Of a DNA stretch of 64,000 nt, positions 26,560 to 35,502 are shown piece by piece. Every line of letters begins with the position of its first letter. Positions within the stretch are counted from its first letter, which is position 1. A program made the position numbers and the translations under genes. Source of the stretch: Fen-1308 sp035319125 (GTDB taxonomy: Bacteria > Nitrospirota > Thermodesulfovibrionia > Thermodesulfovibrionales > Dissulfurispiraceae); the NCBI GenBank assembly GCA_035319125.1, contig DATHDG010000028.1, positions 50,905-114,904 of the forward strand, in the 5' to 3' direction. Under the pieces are notes generated by a model. It saw nothing but the letters and a program-made list of their open reading frames with translations. It was not told the DNA's origin and did not search any database.

Positions 26560-28223
26560 GACAATCAGTGCTGGAACGTTTTGTTTCGAGAGTGGACTAT
26601 GAATCTTATGAAGACTTCGCAGATAATTTTCGCATTATAGTTCCTGACAATTTCAATTTTGCTTATGACGTTGTAGACGCAACAGCAGCCATCAATCCTG
26701 ATAAGGTTGCGCTTGTCTGGTGCAATGACAGGGGCGCAGAGAGGAAATTTACCTTCGCTGAAATGAAGCACTTCAGCGACAAGGCTGCTAATTTCTTCCT
26801 GGCTCAAGGCATTCGGAGAGGTGACCCCGTGATGCTGATTCTGAAGAGGCGTTTTGAGTTTTGGTTCTGTATCCTTGCTCTTCATAAAATAGGCGCGATT
26901 GCTATTCCGGCAACACATCTTTTGACTGCCAAGGACATTGTTTACCGTAACAATGCTGCCGACATCAAGATGATAGTGAGCGTTGCTGACGAGGCGGTAG
27001 TCACGCATGTGGATGATTCTGTGCCGCTGTCGCCGACGCTGAAAAAAAGAGTTCTGGTTGGCGGAAAGCGCAACGGGTGGCTTGATTTTGACTCCGAGAT
27101 GGAGCGCGCGCAATCCGGATTTGTAAGACCATCCGGCGATGCTGCGACATCTAACGACGACATCTTGCTTCTGTACTTTACATCTGGAACAACCGGACTG
27201 CCGAAGATGGTTCAGCATGATTTTACATATCCGCTCGGACATATACTGACGGCAAGGTACTGGCAGAATGTCGGAGAAGACGGCTTACACCTTACTGTGG
27301 CGGACACTGGTTGGGCAAAGGCAGCTTGGGGCAAGATATACGGACAATGGATAGCCGGCTGCGCTGTGTTCGTTTATGATTACGACAAGTTCCAGCCGGG
27401 AAAGCTTCTGGATGTAGTTATCAAATACGGCATAACATCCTTTTGTGCGCCGCCGACAGTGTATCGTTTTCTTATCAAGGAGGATCTGACAAAATATAAA
27501 TTTGATACGCTTAAATATGGCACTGTCGCAGGCGAACCCCTCAACCCGGAGGTTTACGCGCAGTTCCTCAATGCAACAGGTATAAGATTGATGGAAGGTT
27601 ATGGGCAGACCGAGTCGACAGTGGCAATTGCAACCTATCCGTGGCTTGAGCCGAAGCCCGGCTCGATGGGTAACCCATCTCCGGGGTACTGCATTGAATT
27701 ATTGAATGATAAAGGAAAACCATGTGAAATAGACGAAGAAGGCCAGATAGTTGTCCGCACAGACAAGCAGACGCCGGTAGGCATGTTCGGAGGTTATTAC
27801 CGTGATCCCGATCGGACGGCCAATGTATGGCATGGTGGCATTTATTATACGGGCGACGTGGCTCGGCGGGATAAGGATGGATACTACTGGTTTGTTGGAA
27901 GGGTTGATGATCTTATAAAAAGCTCCGGCTACAGGATCGGTCCTTTCGAGGTGGAAAGCGCATTGATTGAACATCCTGCTGTGCTGGAATGCGCAATAAC
28001 GCCGGTTGCCGATGCCCTGCGGGGGCAAGTTGTAAAAGCATCGGTCGTTCTGGCGAGAGGATATGTTCCCGGCGAACGCCTGGCGAGGGAGCTTCAGGAT
28101 CATGTAAAAAAAGTAACTGCACCTTATAAATATCCACGCATAGTTGAGTTTGTCGATGAGCTGCCCAAAACTATAAGCGGCAAAATACGCCGCGTGGAAA
28201 TCAGGGAGAAGGATGGAAAATAG
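26556..28223 (+). CDS. AMP-forming acyl-CoA synthetase
   Basis: This 555-residue ANL-superfamily enzyme has a phosphate loop LYFTSGTTGLPKMVQ, an adenine motif EGYGQTES, the hinge region YYTGDVARRDKDGYYWFVGRVDD, and the catalytic lysine in PKTISGKIRRVE. Overall it resembles medium-chain or acetyl-type synthetases (ACSM-like) that activate a carboxylate to its CoA ester through acyl-AMP. I chose the ATG at 26556 because it forms an ATGA junction with the creatininase gene; the frame is open further upstream only as overlap. The chain-length preference is unknown. Confidence 0.9.
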   Translation: MRQSVLERFVSRVDYESYEDFADNFRIIVPDNFNFAYDVVDATAAINPDKVALVWCNDRGAERKFTFAEMKHFSDKAANFFLAQGIRRGDPVMLILKRRFEFWFCILALHKIGAIAIPATHLLTAKDIVYRNNAADIKMIVSVADEAVVTHVDDSVPLSPTLKKRVLVGGKRNGWLDFDSEMERAQSGFVRPSGDAATSNDDILLLYFTSGTTGLPKMVQHDFTYPLGHILTARYWQNVGEDGLHLTVADTGWAKAAWGKIYGQWIAGCAVFVYDYDKFQPGKLLDVVIKYGITSFCAPPTVYRFLIKEDLTKYKFDTLKYGTVAGEPLNPEVYAQFLNATGIRLMEGYGQTESTVAIATYPWLEPKPGSMGNPSPGYCIELLNDKGKPCEIDEEGQIVVRTDKQTPVGMFGGYYRDPDRTANVWHGGIYYTGDVARRDKDGYYWFVGRVDDLIKSSGYRIGPFEVESALIEHPAVLECAITPVADALRGQVVKASVVLARGYVPGERLARELQDHVKKVTAPYKYPRIVEFVDELPKTISGKIRRVEIREKDGK

Positions 28224-28236
28224 CTTTTTTGCTCAG

Positions 28237-30240
28237 CTATAGCGCCCTGACGTTAACTTTAGTGTCATAAAAGGTGCTGCCATTACCTCTGTCTGTAAGC
28301 CGTTGAGACGTAAGCGCATTGACAGTACGCTTGCCGGGAGCTTTCTTAAGCCACCAGACGCCTTCTGCCACAACTACACCTTTGGGAATGGTTGCGGTTA
28401 CTGAAAGATGGAATGGCACTTCACCCCTGCAATTGAAGGCAACCACTTTTTGGCCATCGGCAAATCTGTTGTCAGCTGCATCGGACGGGTTCATTTTGAG
28501 AGTCATCTTAGTGTTCGCCAGCAAATCGTGGCGCTCGTTGAACGAAGAATTCAGCATCATGGGCATTGGCGCTGTCATCAGCCAGTAAGCTGCGTCATCT
28601 CCGTATGGCTCCATGTAGAGCGGCAGATGCTCCGGATCTTCTGTGTTTAGAATCTCTATTTTGCCCGACGGTGTTTTGAAATCCATTTTGTAGTCAGGTT
28701 TCAGGGGAAGCTCTACAGGCTCACCACTCTTTAGTTTTGCGATATCGGTTTTTGCCAGCCAGACCGTGGGATTTGCGAGAATATCATCTATCAGCGCATC
28801 GGCAGTCTGGTCGAAATAAGAATCGTTGAATCCCATTGCAGACGCTAGAATCTTAAATGTATCCCAGTTTGATTTTGCCTCTCCAATAGGGCTGATTACT
28901 GGAAAAGCGCGTTGCACGCAGTAATGGCCATAAGCAAGGTATATGTCGCTGTGTTCAAGCGAAGACGTGGCCGGCAGTATTATATCCGCATAAATGGCGG
29001 TATCAGTAAGGAAGCGCTCGTGCACAATCGTGAAAAGGTCGTCACATTCCAGTCCCTGCAAAACCCTATTCTGATCTGGAACAACTCCAGCGGGATTGCA
29101 ATGGTAGACGTAAAGGCTTTTTAGCGGAGGGTCGTCAAGCTCTGTCAACGCATGGCCAAGTCTATTGATATTTACCTGCCTGAGCGGTCCGGATATGAAG
29201 TCTTCCCGCGTGATTCTTGATGTGTCTATCGCAGGTCCGGCAGAAGTGCCTGCCAGAAGGCCGCCACCGCGTTTGGCCCATGCTCCAGTAATTGCCGGGA
29301 GGCAAGTGATAGCCCTGACTGTCATAGCCCCATTAGCATAGCGCGACAATCCACCGCCCAGCCTGATAAATGGAGCTCTTGCCGTGCCGTATTGCCTTGC
29401 CATTTCCTCAATGACACTTGCAGACAGTCCGGTTATATTGCTGACAGCTGCAGGAGCATATTTCGGCAGAATGCTGTCGCATAGCTCTGCATAGCCCTGC
29501 GCATGTCTTGCTATGAATTCATTGTCCACGAGACCATCTCTGACCAGCACATGCATCATTGCCAGTGCCAGTGCCCCATCACTGCCGGGACGTATGAGAA
29601 AAAGACGGTTTGCCGTCCTGGCTGTGTGCGTTTCATAAGTATCTATGAGCCAGATATCAGCTCCGCGCCTTTTAGCCTCGTGCACTCCATGCAGCGTATG
29701 GATGCTTGTTGCTGCTGCATTTATTCCCCATAGCAAAATAAGATCGCTCTGGATTATTTCGTCCGGATGCAGTCCCGGAGTGTTGCCCATGACTGTTTTC
29801 CATCCCGCGCCTTTTGCCGGAGAGCAAATGGTCCGCTCCAGCTGCGATGCTCCGAGACGGTTAAAAAAAGCATGACCGCAGTTGCGTTGAACGAGTCCCA
29901 TGGTTCCTGCATAAGAGCATGGCAAGATAGCTTCAGCGCCATATGAGGAGATGACAGCCTTCCAGCGGTCAGTTATCAGGTTTATGGCTTCATTCCATGA
30001 TGTCGCCCTAAATTGTGCCGATCCTTTAGCTCCAGTGCGCACTAAAGGCGTTCTAATGCGAAGGCGCGAGTAGACAGTTCTCTCATAATGGTTCATTTTG
30101 GGACAGAGCGTGCCGCGTGTGTACGGATGATCAGGATCTCCCGATACTTTCTCTGCTACGTTGTTATTGATGTGCACAAGCAAGCCACATGTGTCAGGGC
30201 AATCATAGGGGCAGACAGAATGTTTGATTTCAGTCGGCAT
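28237..30240 (-). CDS. Molybdopterin-dependent oxidoreductase, DMSO-reductase family
   Basis: The 667-residue protein has an N-terminal 4Fe-4S motif, CPYDCPDTC, and a fourth Cys in GTLCPK, followed by bis-MGD-binding domains (LLLWGINAAATSI, YHCNPAGVVPDQ, ILPATSSLEHSD) and a C-terminal molydopterin-binding barrel. There is no twin-arginine signal, so it is cytoplasmic. No electron-transfer or membrane-anchor subunit lies alongside, so the redox partner is unknown. The substrate is not readable. The molybdate importer near 60 kb would supply its metal. Confidence 0.88.
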   Translation of the reverse strand: MPTEIKHSVCPYDCPDTCGLLVHINNNVAEKVSGDPDHPYTRGTLCPKMNHYERTVYSRLRIRTPLVRTGAKGSAQFRATSWNEAINLITDRWKAVISSYGAEAILPCSYAGTMGLVQRNCGHAFFNRLGASQLERTICSPAKGAGWKTVMGNTPGLHPDEIIQSDLILLWGINAAATSIHTLHGVHEAKRRGADIWLIDTYETHTARTANRLFLIRPGSDGALALAMMHVLVRDGLVDNEFIARHAQGYAELCDSILPKYAPAAVSNITGLSASVIEEMARQYGTARAPFIRLGGGLSRYANGAMTVRAITCLPAITGAWAKRGGGLLAGTSAGPAIDTSRITREDFISGPLRQVNINRLGHALTELDDPPLKSLYVYHCNPAGVVPDQNRVLQGLECDDLFTIVHERFLTDTAIYADIILPATSSLEHSDIYLAYGHYCVQRAFPVISPIGEAKSNWDTFKILASAMGFNDSYFDQTADALIDDILANPTVWLAKTDIAKLKSGEPVELPLKPDYKMDFKTPSGKIEILNTEDPEHLPLYMEPYGDDAAYWLMTAPMPMMLNSSFNERHDLLANTKMTLKMNPSDAADNRFADGQKVVAFNCRGEVPFHLSVTATIPKGVVVAEGVWWLKKAPGKRTVNALTSQRLTDRGNGSTFYDTKVNVRAL

Positions 30241-30339
30241 GGGGGCTCCAGGCCTGGATTTATAAACTCATCCCGGCTGGAGTAACTTACCATGCGGCGG
30301 ATATTTAAAGCCATCCGCCGCAACGTGGTGTATATTTGA

Positions 30340-31701
30340 TCAGCTTATAGTTTTATCTTGAGTAGAAGGTTTTTTCTTCAAGCCATCTGACGAATATACA
30401 TTGCGCGGATTCCATAGCATACAGCCCCCGGAACCGAATTCATCAGCAGCCTTTATTTGCTCTCTAATTTCAGTGCCTGTAAAGTGTCTTCTGTCAAAAG
30501 CATAGTCTCTGAATGCCTGCAGCCATGGCCTGAAACGTACTGTGGGCAGGCTAGTACGCTCATGAGCACGTTTTAGAGACAAGTAGACAATTCTATTTGT
30601 GTTTGCAACTGGATTCCTGTATCCAGGGATTCCCCACTGGAAACCTGACGGATAGAGCATTAATGATATATAATCGACCGCAGGTGCCAGCCTGTCTATT
30701 TTTTGACCGATCTGTGTGTCGTCAAGGTTCCAAGCGACATATCCGAATATGTCTGCGGACACGAATACGTTGTATGGCATAAGCCTCTTGCGGGCATCAG
30801 CTAAGAATCCTGAAATTGTCTTGATCCTGTTTTCTTCGTTGTTGGTTATGCCGAAGACAAGACCTTTGCGGTCAGGGAATCTGACATAATCGAACTGTAT
30901 CTCGTCGAAACCGTTTTGCGCCGCCTCGATTGCTATATTGATTGCGTATTCCTGCGCCTCTTTTTTCGAGGGGTCCATCCATATCAGATTTTCTCTGTCG
31001 CGCCAAATCTTTCCGTCTGCAGTCTTGACGGCCAGATCAGGTTTGGCCTGCCCCAGCAGGTTGTCTTTGAATACCACTATTCTGGCGATTGTATAAATGC
31101 CTTTGTCTTTCAGCGACTGTACCAGTCCTTTTATGTCTTTTACCGTTATAACCTTTTGCGCGCCGATTTCGGCGGCCAGAGGTACGGCGCTTTTATACGG
31201 AATAAAACCTCTATCACCCTTAACGTCGATGACGAGCGAATTGAGCTCGGTCTCGTCGATGAGCTTAAGGGCCGACTCTCTGAGTTTTTTATCGCCGATA
31301 CCGTAAACCGTCATGTAAAGTGCTTTGGGCAGAAATGGTTTCAACCGTAATTCTGCTGTCTCATCTGGTCTCAACCTTGCCAAGTCGAGATCTGCCCTCG
31401 TATATCCGAACGCGCGGGCGGCCACTTTCTTGGCAGTTGGCTTGATCTGGAAATGACCGTTTTCATCAGTGAGCAGGGTCTCTTCCGCATCAAGCGTAAT
31501 GATAGCTCCGGCCAGCGGTTTTCCGGTTGAGTCATCGACAACCATTCCACTTGTCAGCACGCGCGCATCTGCAACTCTGGCATCTCCGGAGTCCCTGTGG
31601 ATGCATGCCGCAAATAGAATGAAGGCGGTCATGACGAGTACAGCCGCAGCCACATATCTTCTGTTTTTTTTCTTGTCACTTTTTAGTTCGTCAGTATCCA
31701 T
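30340..31701 (-). CDS. Membrane-anchored DUF4015 putative glycoside hydrolase with carboxypeptidase-regulatory-like domain
   Basis: The protein has 453 residues. One N-terminal transmembrane anchor (about 16-33) is followed by a small beta-sandwich (about 48-120; MVVDDSTGKPLAGAIITLD, DENGHFQIK) of the carboxypeptidase-regulatory type. The DUF4015 TIM-barrel-like domain (about 125-430) has DEIQFDYVRFPD and ISLMLYPSGFQWG, typical of putative glycan hydrolases. It overlaps the end of the upstream deacetylase gene by 19 bases, implying an operon acting on an envelope or extracellular polysaccharide. The substrate is unknown. Confidence 0.85.
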   Translation of the reverse strand: MDTDELKSDKKKNRRYVAAAVLVMTAFILFAACIHRDSGDARVADARVLTSGMVVDDSTGKPLAGAIITLDAEETLLTDENGHFQIKPTAKKVAARAFGYTRADLDLARLRPDETAELRLKPFLPKALYMTVYGIGDKKLRESALKLIDETELNSLVIDVKGDRGFIPYKSAVPLAAEIGAQKVITVKDIKGLVQSLKDKGIYTIARIVVFKDNLLGQAKPDLAVKTADGKIWRDRENLIWMDPSKKEAQEYAINIAIEAAQNGFDEIQFDYVRFPDRKGLVFGITNNEENRIKTISGFLADARKRLMPYNVFVSADIFGYVAWNLDDTQIGQKIDRLAPAVDYISLMLYPSGFQWGIPGYRNPVANTNRIVYLSLKRAHERTSLPTVRFRPWLQAFRDYAFDRRHFTGTEIREQIKAADEFGSGGCMLWNPRNVYSSDGLKKKPSTQDKTIS

Positions 31702-32510
31702 TCAAATGCCCTGCCTCTGTTTTTGTCATTCAATAAAAAGCGTGGAAGCTTCATTGCAGTATCGGAAGTCCCTGCCCCGTGGGATTCAATCGTAAAAGTT
31801 GCCACATACCCCGCCTGCGCAGCCTTAGACAGGAGATAATCGTCGAAGATCCCAAACGGCCAGGCAAGCATATCAATGCTGGTGCCCAATTCGTGCTCAA
31901 TCTTTGCTTTCGATTTGCTCAGCTGCATATCTACCGTTTTCTCATACTCGGCCTGGCTCAATTTCTTTTTCTCGTGATGGAAATTTGGATGCCAGTACGT
32001 ATGCCCCTGAATATCGAATAGGCCTGTATTCTGCAGTTCACGCAGCTGCTCCCAGGTCATTGCATATGATGCATTTGATATTGCCGAAGGGTAGATGAAA
32101 AGGGTTACTGGTATACGGTACTTTCTGACAAACGGAAACATTTCAGTATAGACTGTTTTGTGTCCATCATCAACAGTAATGACGACGGATTTGGGTGCAG
32201 GAGCCGGACCTTTATGCAAGTAAAAGTTAACAAGCTGTCTCAGCGGGATCACCCTATATCCGTTGGACAGTAAGTATTCGATATGGGACTGAAGAACAGA
32301 TGTTGTAGTCGTCATGCTGTCAGCTGCAACCGGACCGAAGCGGTGGTATAGCAATATAGGTACTTTTCCCCTTGAAACTTCACCGTGGACGGCATGCGGC
32401 ATGCATACAGTTGTCAAACAAAGCAGGCATAATGTGTAAAGGAACAGGCATCTCCTTGAAAAGCCGAATATAATCAAAAACTTTCTCCTAATGCCTGCGT
32501 GGAGTGTCAT
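31683..32510 (-). CDS. Exported polysaccharide deacetylase
   Basis: The 275-residue protein has an N-terminal signal segment (about 15-43, ending AVHG). The NodB-type domain holds ILLYHRFG, the VITVDDGHK metal/catalytic motif (first Asp the base, second a ligand), the HTYWHPN His-x3-His ligands, and LAWPFGIFDD. It probably removes N-acetyl groups from a glycan in the periplasm. It is the first gene of a two-gene operon with the DUF4015 protein. A CRP-like site lies about 62 bases upstream of its start codon. Confidence 0.9.
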   Translation of the reverse strand: MTLHAGIRRKFLIIFGFSRRCLFLYTLCLLCLTTVCMPHAVHGEVSRGKVPILLYHRFGPVAADSMTTTTSVLQSHIEYLLSNGYRVIPLRQLVNFYLHKGPAPAPKSVVITVDDGHKTVYTEMFPFVRKYRIPVTLFIYPSAISNASYAMTWEQLRELQNTGLFDIQGHTYWHPNFHHEKKKLSQAEYEKTVDMQLSKSKAKIEHELGTSIDMLAWPFGIFDDYLLSKAAQAGYVATFTIESHGAGTSDTAMKLPRFLLNDKNRGRAFEWILTN

Positions 32511-32571
32511 GTCGGGCCCATCAGATCCAGCAGACTATAAGATAATTATGCTACTTTCAGGAGAAATATTT

Positions 32572-32587
32572 TGTGACATTCATCACA
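32572..32587. promoter_or_regulatory. Perfect CRP/FNR-superfamily-like operator
   Basis: TGTGA-N6-TCACA, the full E. coli CRP half-site pair, occurs in the gap between the deacetylase gene and the tRNA promoter. Its distance to the deacetylase start suggests activation of that minus-strand operon. Whether this organism has a regulator with this specificity is unknown. Confidence 0.5.
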
Positions 32588-32642
32588 GTGACGAAGCTCT
32601 TTGAAAGACTCATGAGTGATGATAAAACCCAACGAAGAAAGA

Positions 32643-32667
32643 CGCTGGATCATTTCCAGCATTTTTT
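32643..32667 (+). terminator. Terminator-like hairpin ahead of the tRNA promoter
   Basis: A GCTGGA/TCCAGC stem with a 5-base loop is followed by ATTTTTT. No plus-strand gene precedes it within the gap, so either a short transcript ends here or it is coincidental. Confidence 0.4.
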
Positions 32668-32695
32668 GACAGCCTTTACCGCTTTGTGGTATATT
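32666..32695 (+). promoter_or_regulatory. Strong sigma-70-type promoter for the tRNA pair
   Basis: A consensus TTGACA (32666-32671) and TATATT (32690-32695) are separated by 18 bases, 34 bases before tRNA-Gln. Confidence 0.75.
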
Positions 32696-32729
32696 ATCGC
32701 TCTAATAAGTCGTTGAATTGATTCTTTTT

Positions 32730-32800
32730 TGGGGAGTCGTCCAATGGCAGGACGGCAGACTCTGGATCTGCTTATAGGGGTTCGAATCCTCTCTCCCCAG
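32730..32800 (+). tRNA. tRNA-Gln (anticodon CTG)
   Basis: The cloverleaf is complete: 7-bp acceptor TGGGGAG/CTCCCCA, D-arm GTCC/GGAC, anticodon stem GCAGA/TCTGC with CTG at 32762-32764, T-loop TTCGAAT, and discriminator G. The 3' CCA is not encoded. Confidence 0.95.
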
Positions 32801-32810
32801 TTCATCAATT

Positions 32811-32886
32811 GGTCCCATCGTCTAGTGGCCTAGGACGTGGCCCTCTCAAGGCTAAAACACGGGTTCGACTCCCGTTGGGACCGCCA
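32811..32886 (+). tRNA. tRNA-Glu (anticodon CTC)
   Basis: The acceptor GGTCCCA/TGGGACC, anticodon CTC at 32845-32847, T-loop TTCGACT and an encoded CCA end are visible. It lies ten bases after tRNA-Gln and is probably on the same transcript. Confidence 0.95.
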
Positions 32887-32976
32887 TTTCACCAAGTCAA
32901 TCAATGAATTAATTCCTGTGGATTCAGTCTGCTAATATTGTGAGCAATGCCGGAGGTTGTCCGGCGGGCAAACGGG

Positions 32977-33777
32977 CTATTGAAAAAGTCTGTTCTGGAT
33001 GTCAATCGGTTTTATAGTCTTCTTCCTGGCTGTCCTAGAAGGCCCCCTGTATTTACTACCGAACTCTTTTCGGACACTTCTCGCTTTGCCGCAGCTCATT
33101 TCCCCTTCCCGGCATTGTGAATAGAGACATGCCGGACCAGCTTTCTGAAATAGTATGGGCGCAACCTTGCTAACTTGAAAAAGCATCTCTTTGGCCATAG
33201 CGCGAATTTCCCACTGCGCCCTTCGGCAGCAACGTTGCCGGAAGAAGTTGTGCAATTCTCTGGCATTCATTGTCACAATGATTTTTGTTTCAGCCGCATT
33301 GGGCAGGACAAACCTCGCATCCTGGTTTGCTTCCTCTGAACTTAATTTCATTTTCCTGAGGTGCTGAGCAAACTGGCTATATGCCTCCTGAGCCGATTCC
33401 ATGGCTCGTTCAAACAATTCCTTGAGCTTGCGGTCTTTGCTTATAGAAGGTGGTATGATGTATTCAAAACCGCTCTCTTCTCCGACATAGCGCTGAGACT
33501 GTTGGCTATATGAAGCAATGCGATGTCGCACTAACTGATGGGAACAGGCTCTGGATATTCCCTCGATAGCGAAGGTGAACGATGTGTGTTCAATAGGGCT
33601 TATGTGGCCTATTCTGATTAATTTTTCGATAAAAGACCGCTGATCTTTTTTCTCGATTTTTTCACGCAGCGAAGCCACGTCAGCCGAACTGTAACACAGC
33701 TTTGCGGCCAAGGCTATTGTTTCCTCAGGTGAGGGTGTATATCGAACCAATATAACCTTAAGTTTTGCTTCTGGCAT
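32977..33777 (-). CDS. thyX: Flavin-dependent thymidylate synthase
   Basis: The 266-residue FAD enzyme makes dTMP from dUMP with methylenetetrahydrofolate and NADPH, without a ThyA-type nucleophile. The signature RHRIASYSQQSQRY (RHRxxSxxxxSQR) is intact, with HTSFTFAIEGISRACSHQLVRH before it and the second-half motif MNARELHNFFRQRCC. The C-terminal ~50 residues are basic and longer than in minimal ThyX. It lies two bases from the hisB end, on the same strand, with hisC upstream, so it is probably co-transcribed. Confidence 0.95.
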   Translation of the reverse strand: MPEAKLKVILVRYTPSPEETIALAAKLCYSSADVASLREKIEKKDQRSFIEKLIRIGHISPIEHTSFTFAIEGISRACSHQLVRHRIASYSQQSQRYVGEESGFEYIIPPSISKDRKLKELFERAMESAQEAYSQFAQHLRKMKLSSEEANQDARFVLPNAAETKIIVTMNARELHNFFRQRCCRRAQWEIRAMAKEMLFQVSKVAPILFQKAGPACLYSQCREGEMSCGKARSVRKEFGSKYRGPSRTARKKTIKPIDIQNRLFQ

Positions 33778-33778
33778 G

Positions 33779-34363
33779 CTACAACATACCTTTGGTTGAT
33801 GGTATAGTTTGTTTCTTCGTATCGAGTTGTGTAGCTTCCCTTAGTGCCCGACCGAATGCCTTGAAAACAGCCTCTATTAAATGGTGCAGGTCGCGCCCAT
33901 ATGCAACATTCACATGCAGCGTAAGCATAGAGTGAATAGTGAGAGCCCTAAAAAAATCTTCAAATAGCGAAACCTCAAGGTCTTTCAATGTACCTCGCGG
34001 CGGCTTGACATTATATACGAGATAGGGTCGTCCGCTTATGTCCATAACCACTGTTGCGAGGCTCTCGTCCATAGGTATGGTTGCGCAGCCATAGCGCTTA
34101 ATCCCCTTTTTATCACCGAGCGCCTTTTTGATAGCCTCACCCAGTGTTATTCCCATGTCTTCCATAAGGTGGTGATAATCTATTTCTATGTCGCCCCTGG
34201 CCTTTATCTTAAGGTCCATCATGCCGTGGAAGGCAAACAGGTTCAGCATATGGTCAAGAAACGGTATTGAAGTGTTGACATCATAGGCACCCTTGCCATC
34301 GAGATTGATCTGAACGTATATGTCAGTCTCTTTTGTTTTCCTTGTTACTTTAGCTGTTCTCAC
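33779..34363 (-). CDS. hisB: Imidazoleglycerol-phosphate dehydratase
   Basis: The 194-residue monofunctional HisB performs the sixth step of histidine synthesis. The manganese-binding repeats IDYHHLMEDMGI and LHHLIEAVFKAFGRAL are intact, and SIPFLDHMLNLFAFHG is conserved. It sits between hisC and thyX. Confidence 0.95.
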   Translation of the reverse strand: MRTAKVTRKTKETDIYVQINLDGKGAYDVNTSIPFLDHMLNLFAFHGMMDLKIKARGDIEIDYHHLMEDMGITLGEAIKKALGDKKGIKRYGCATIPMDESLATVVMDISGRPYLVYNVKPPRGTLKDLEVSLFEDFFRALTIHSMLTLHVNVAYGRDLHHLIEAVFKAFGRALREATQLDTKKQTIPSTKGML

Positions 34364-34381
34364 AGTTCCTCCGGATGAATA

Positions 34382-35437
34382 CTATTTGATTAGCACCTTG
34401 TTCAAAGCATCAATGAAGGCCTGATTTTCTTCGCGCGTGCCAACAGTCACTCTCATAGAATCGCTTATAATCTTGTTCATGTTCTTGATCAAGACGCCTT
34501 GCTTTAGAAGTCCTCGGTAAATTTTATCACTGCCCGCGACTCTGAAAAGAATGAAGTTGGCTTCTGAAGGATATGGTGAAATGCCTTTAAGCCTGGAAAG
34601 CGCGTTGAACAACCAGTTTCTCTCGCTTGCAATTACTCTGACTCTTGCGTTTATGGCTCTCTTGTTTTTTACCGCTTCCAGTGCTGCAACCTGTGAAAGC
34701 GAGTTGAGATTGTACGGAAGTCTTACTTTGTTGATTTCCTTTATTAAGGCGCTTTCTGCAATCATGTATCCTACCCTCAGGGATGCAAAGCCGATCTTGC
34801 TCATCGTCCGAAGAATGATCAGATTCCTATAGTCTTTAAGAAACGGCAGAAAACCGCTGCCGCTGGAAAAAGGCTGATATGCTTCGTCTACTACAACTAT
34901 GCCTTTTGATGCCTCAATGATTTTCAATATTCTATCTGTTGAGTAACAGTTGCCTGAAGGATTGTTCGGAGAACTGAGAAATATAAGTTTTGGCTTCTGC
35001 CTGCCGATAGTCTCGAGCATTTTCTTTATATCCAGGTCAAAGGCTCCATCGAGCGGAATTGCCACGGGGTTCTGACCTAAAGCCTGCGCTATTATTCCAT
35101 ACATCACAAAAGTCGGCACTGGAAAAAGCACTGGACCACCGAAAGTTGTAACCAAATAGTAGATCAATTCATCGGAACCGTTGCCGAGCAATAAGTTGCT
35201 GTCATCAACATTAAGGCTTTTTGCAATGGCCTTTTTCAACGCTCTGGCTTCAGGATCCGGATACCTGTTCAATTTTTGCAGGACGTTGCTGTTACAAAAA
35301 ATTTTGTCTGACGGCAACGGAGAATATGGGCTCTCGTTTGCATCAAGCTTGACTTTGCATTTGACTTCTTTGGCTTCATATGCCCTTAGCGCTTTGACAT
35401 CAGGCCGGACAAGTCTGGAGAGATCGATTTTCTTCAT
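34382..35437 (-). CDS. hisC: Histidinol-phosphate aminotransferase
   Basis: This 351-residue fold-type I PLP enzyme has ANESPYSPLP near the N-terminus, GNGSDELI, FLSSPNNPSGNCYS, VVDEAYQPF, and the Schiff-base lysine in RTMSKIGFASLRVGY. It catalyses imidazole-acetol phosphate transamination in histidine synthesis. It precedes hisB by 18 bases; the start is 65 bases from the divergent phosphatase start. Confidence 0.94.
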   Translation of the reverse strand: MKKIDLSRLVRPDVKALRAYEAKEVKCKVKLDANESPYSPLPSDKIFCNSNVLQKLNRYPDPEARALKKAIAKSLNVDDSNLLLGNGSDELIYYLVTTFGGPVLFPVPTFVMYGIIAQALGQNPVAIPLDGAFDLDIKKMLETIGRQKPKLIFLSSPNNPSGNCYSTDRILKIIEASKGIVVVDEAYQPFSSGSGFLPFLKDYRNLIILRTMSKIGFASLRVGYMIAESALIKEINKVRLPYNLNSLSQVAALEAVKNKRAINARVRVIASERNWLFNALSRLKGISPYPSEANFILFRVAGSDKIYRGLLKQGVLIKNMNKIISDSMRVTVGTREENQAFIDALNKVLIK

Positions 35438-35502
35438 CAGTGATTATAATATATCTAGCGCAAACCGTTGTCAATCCTTCGGTTGTAGAGTATAATGATG
35501 CA

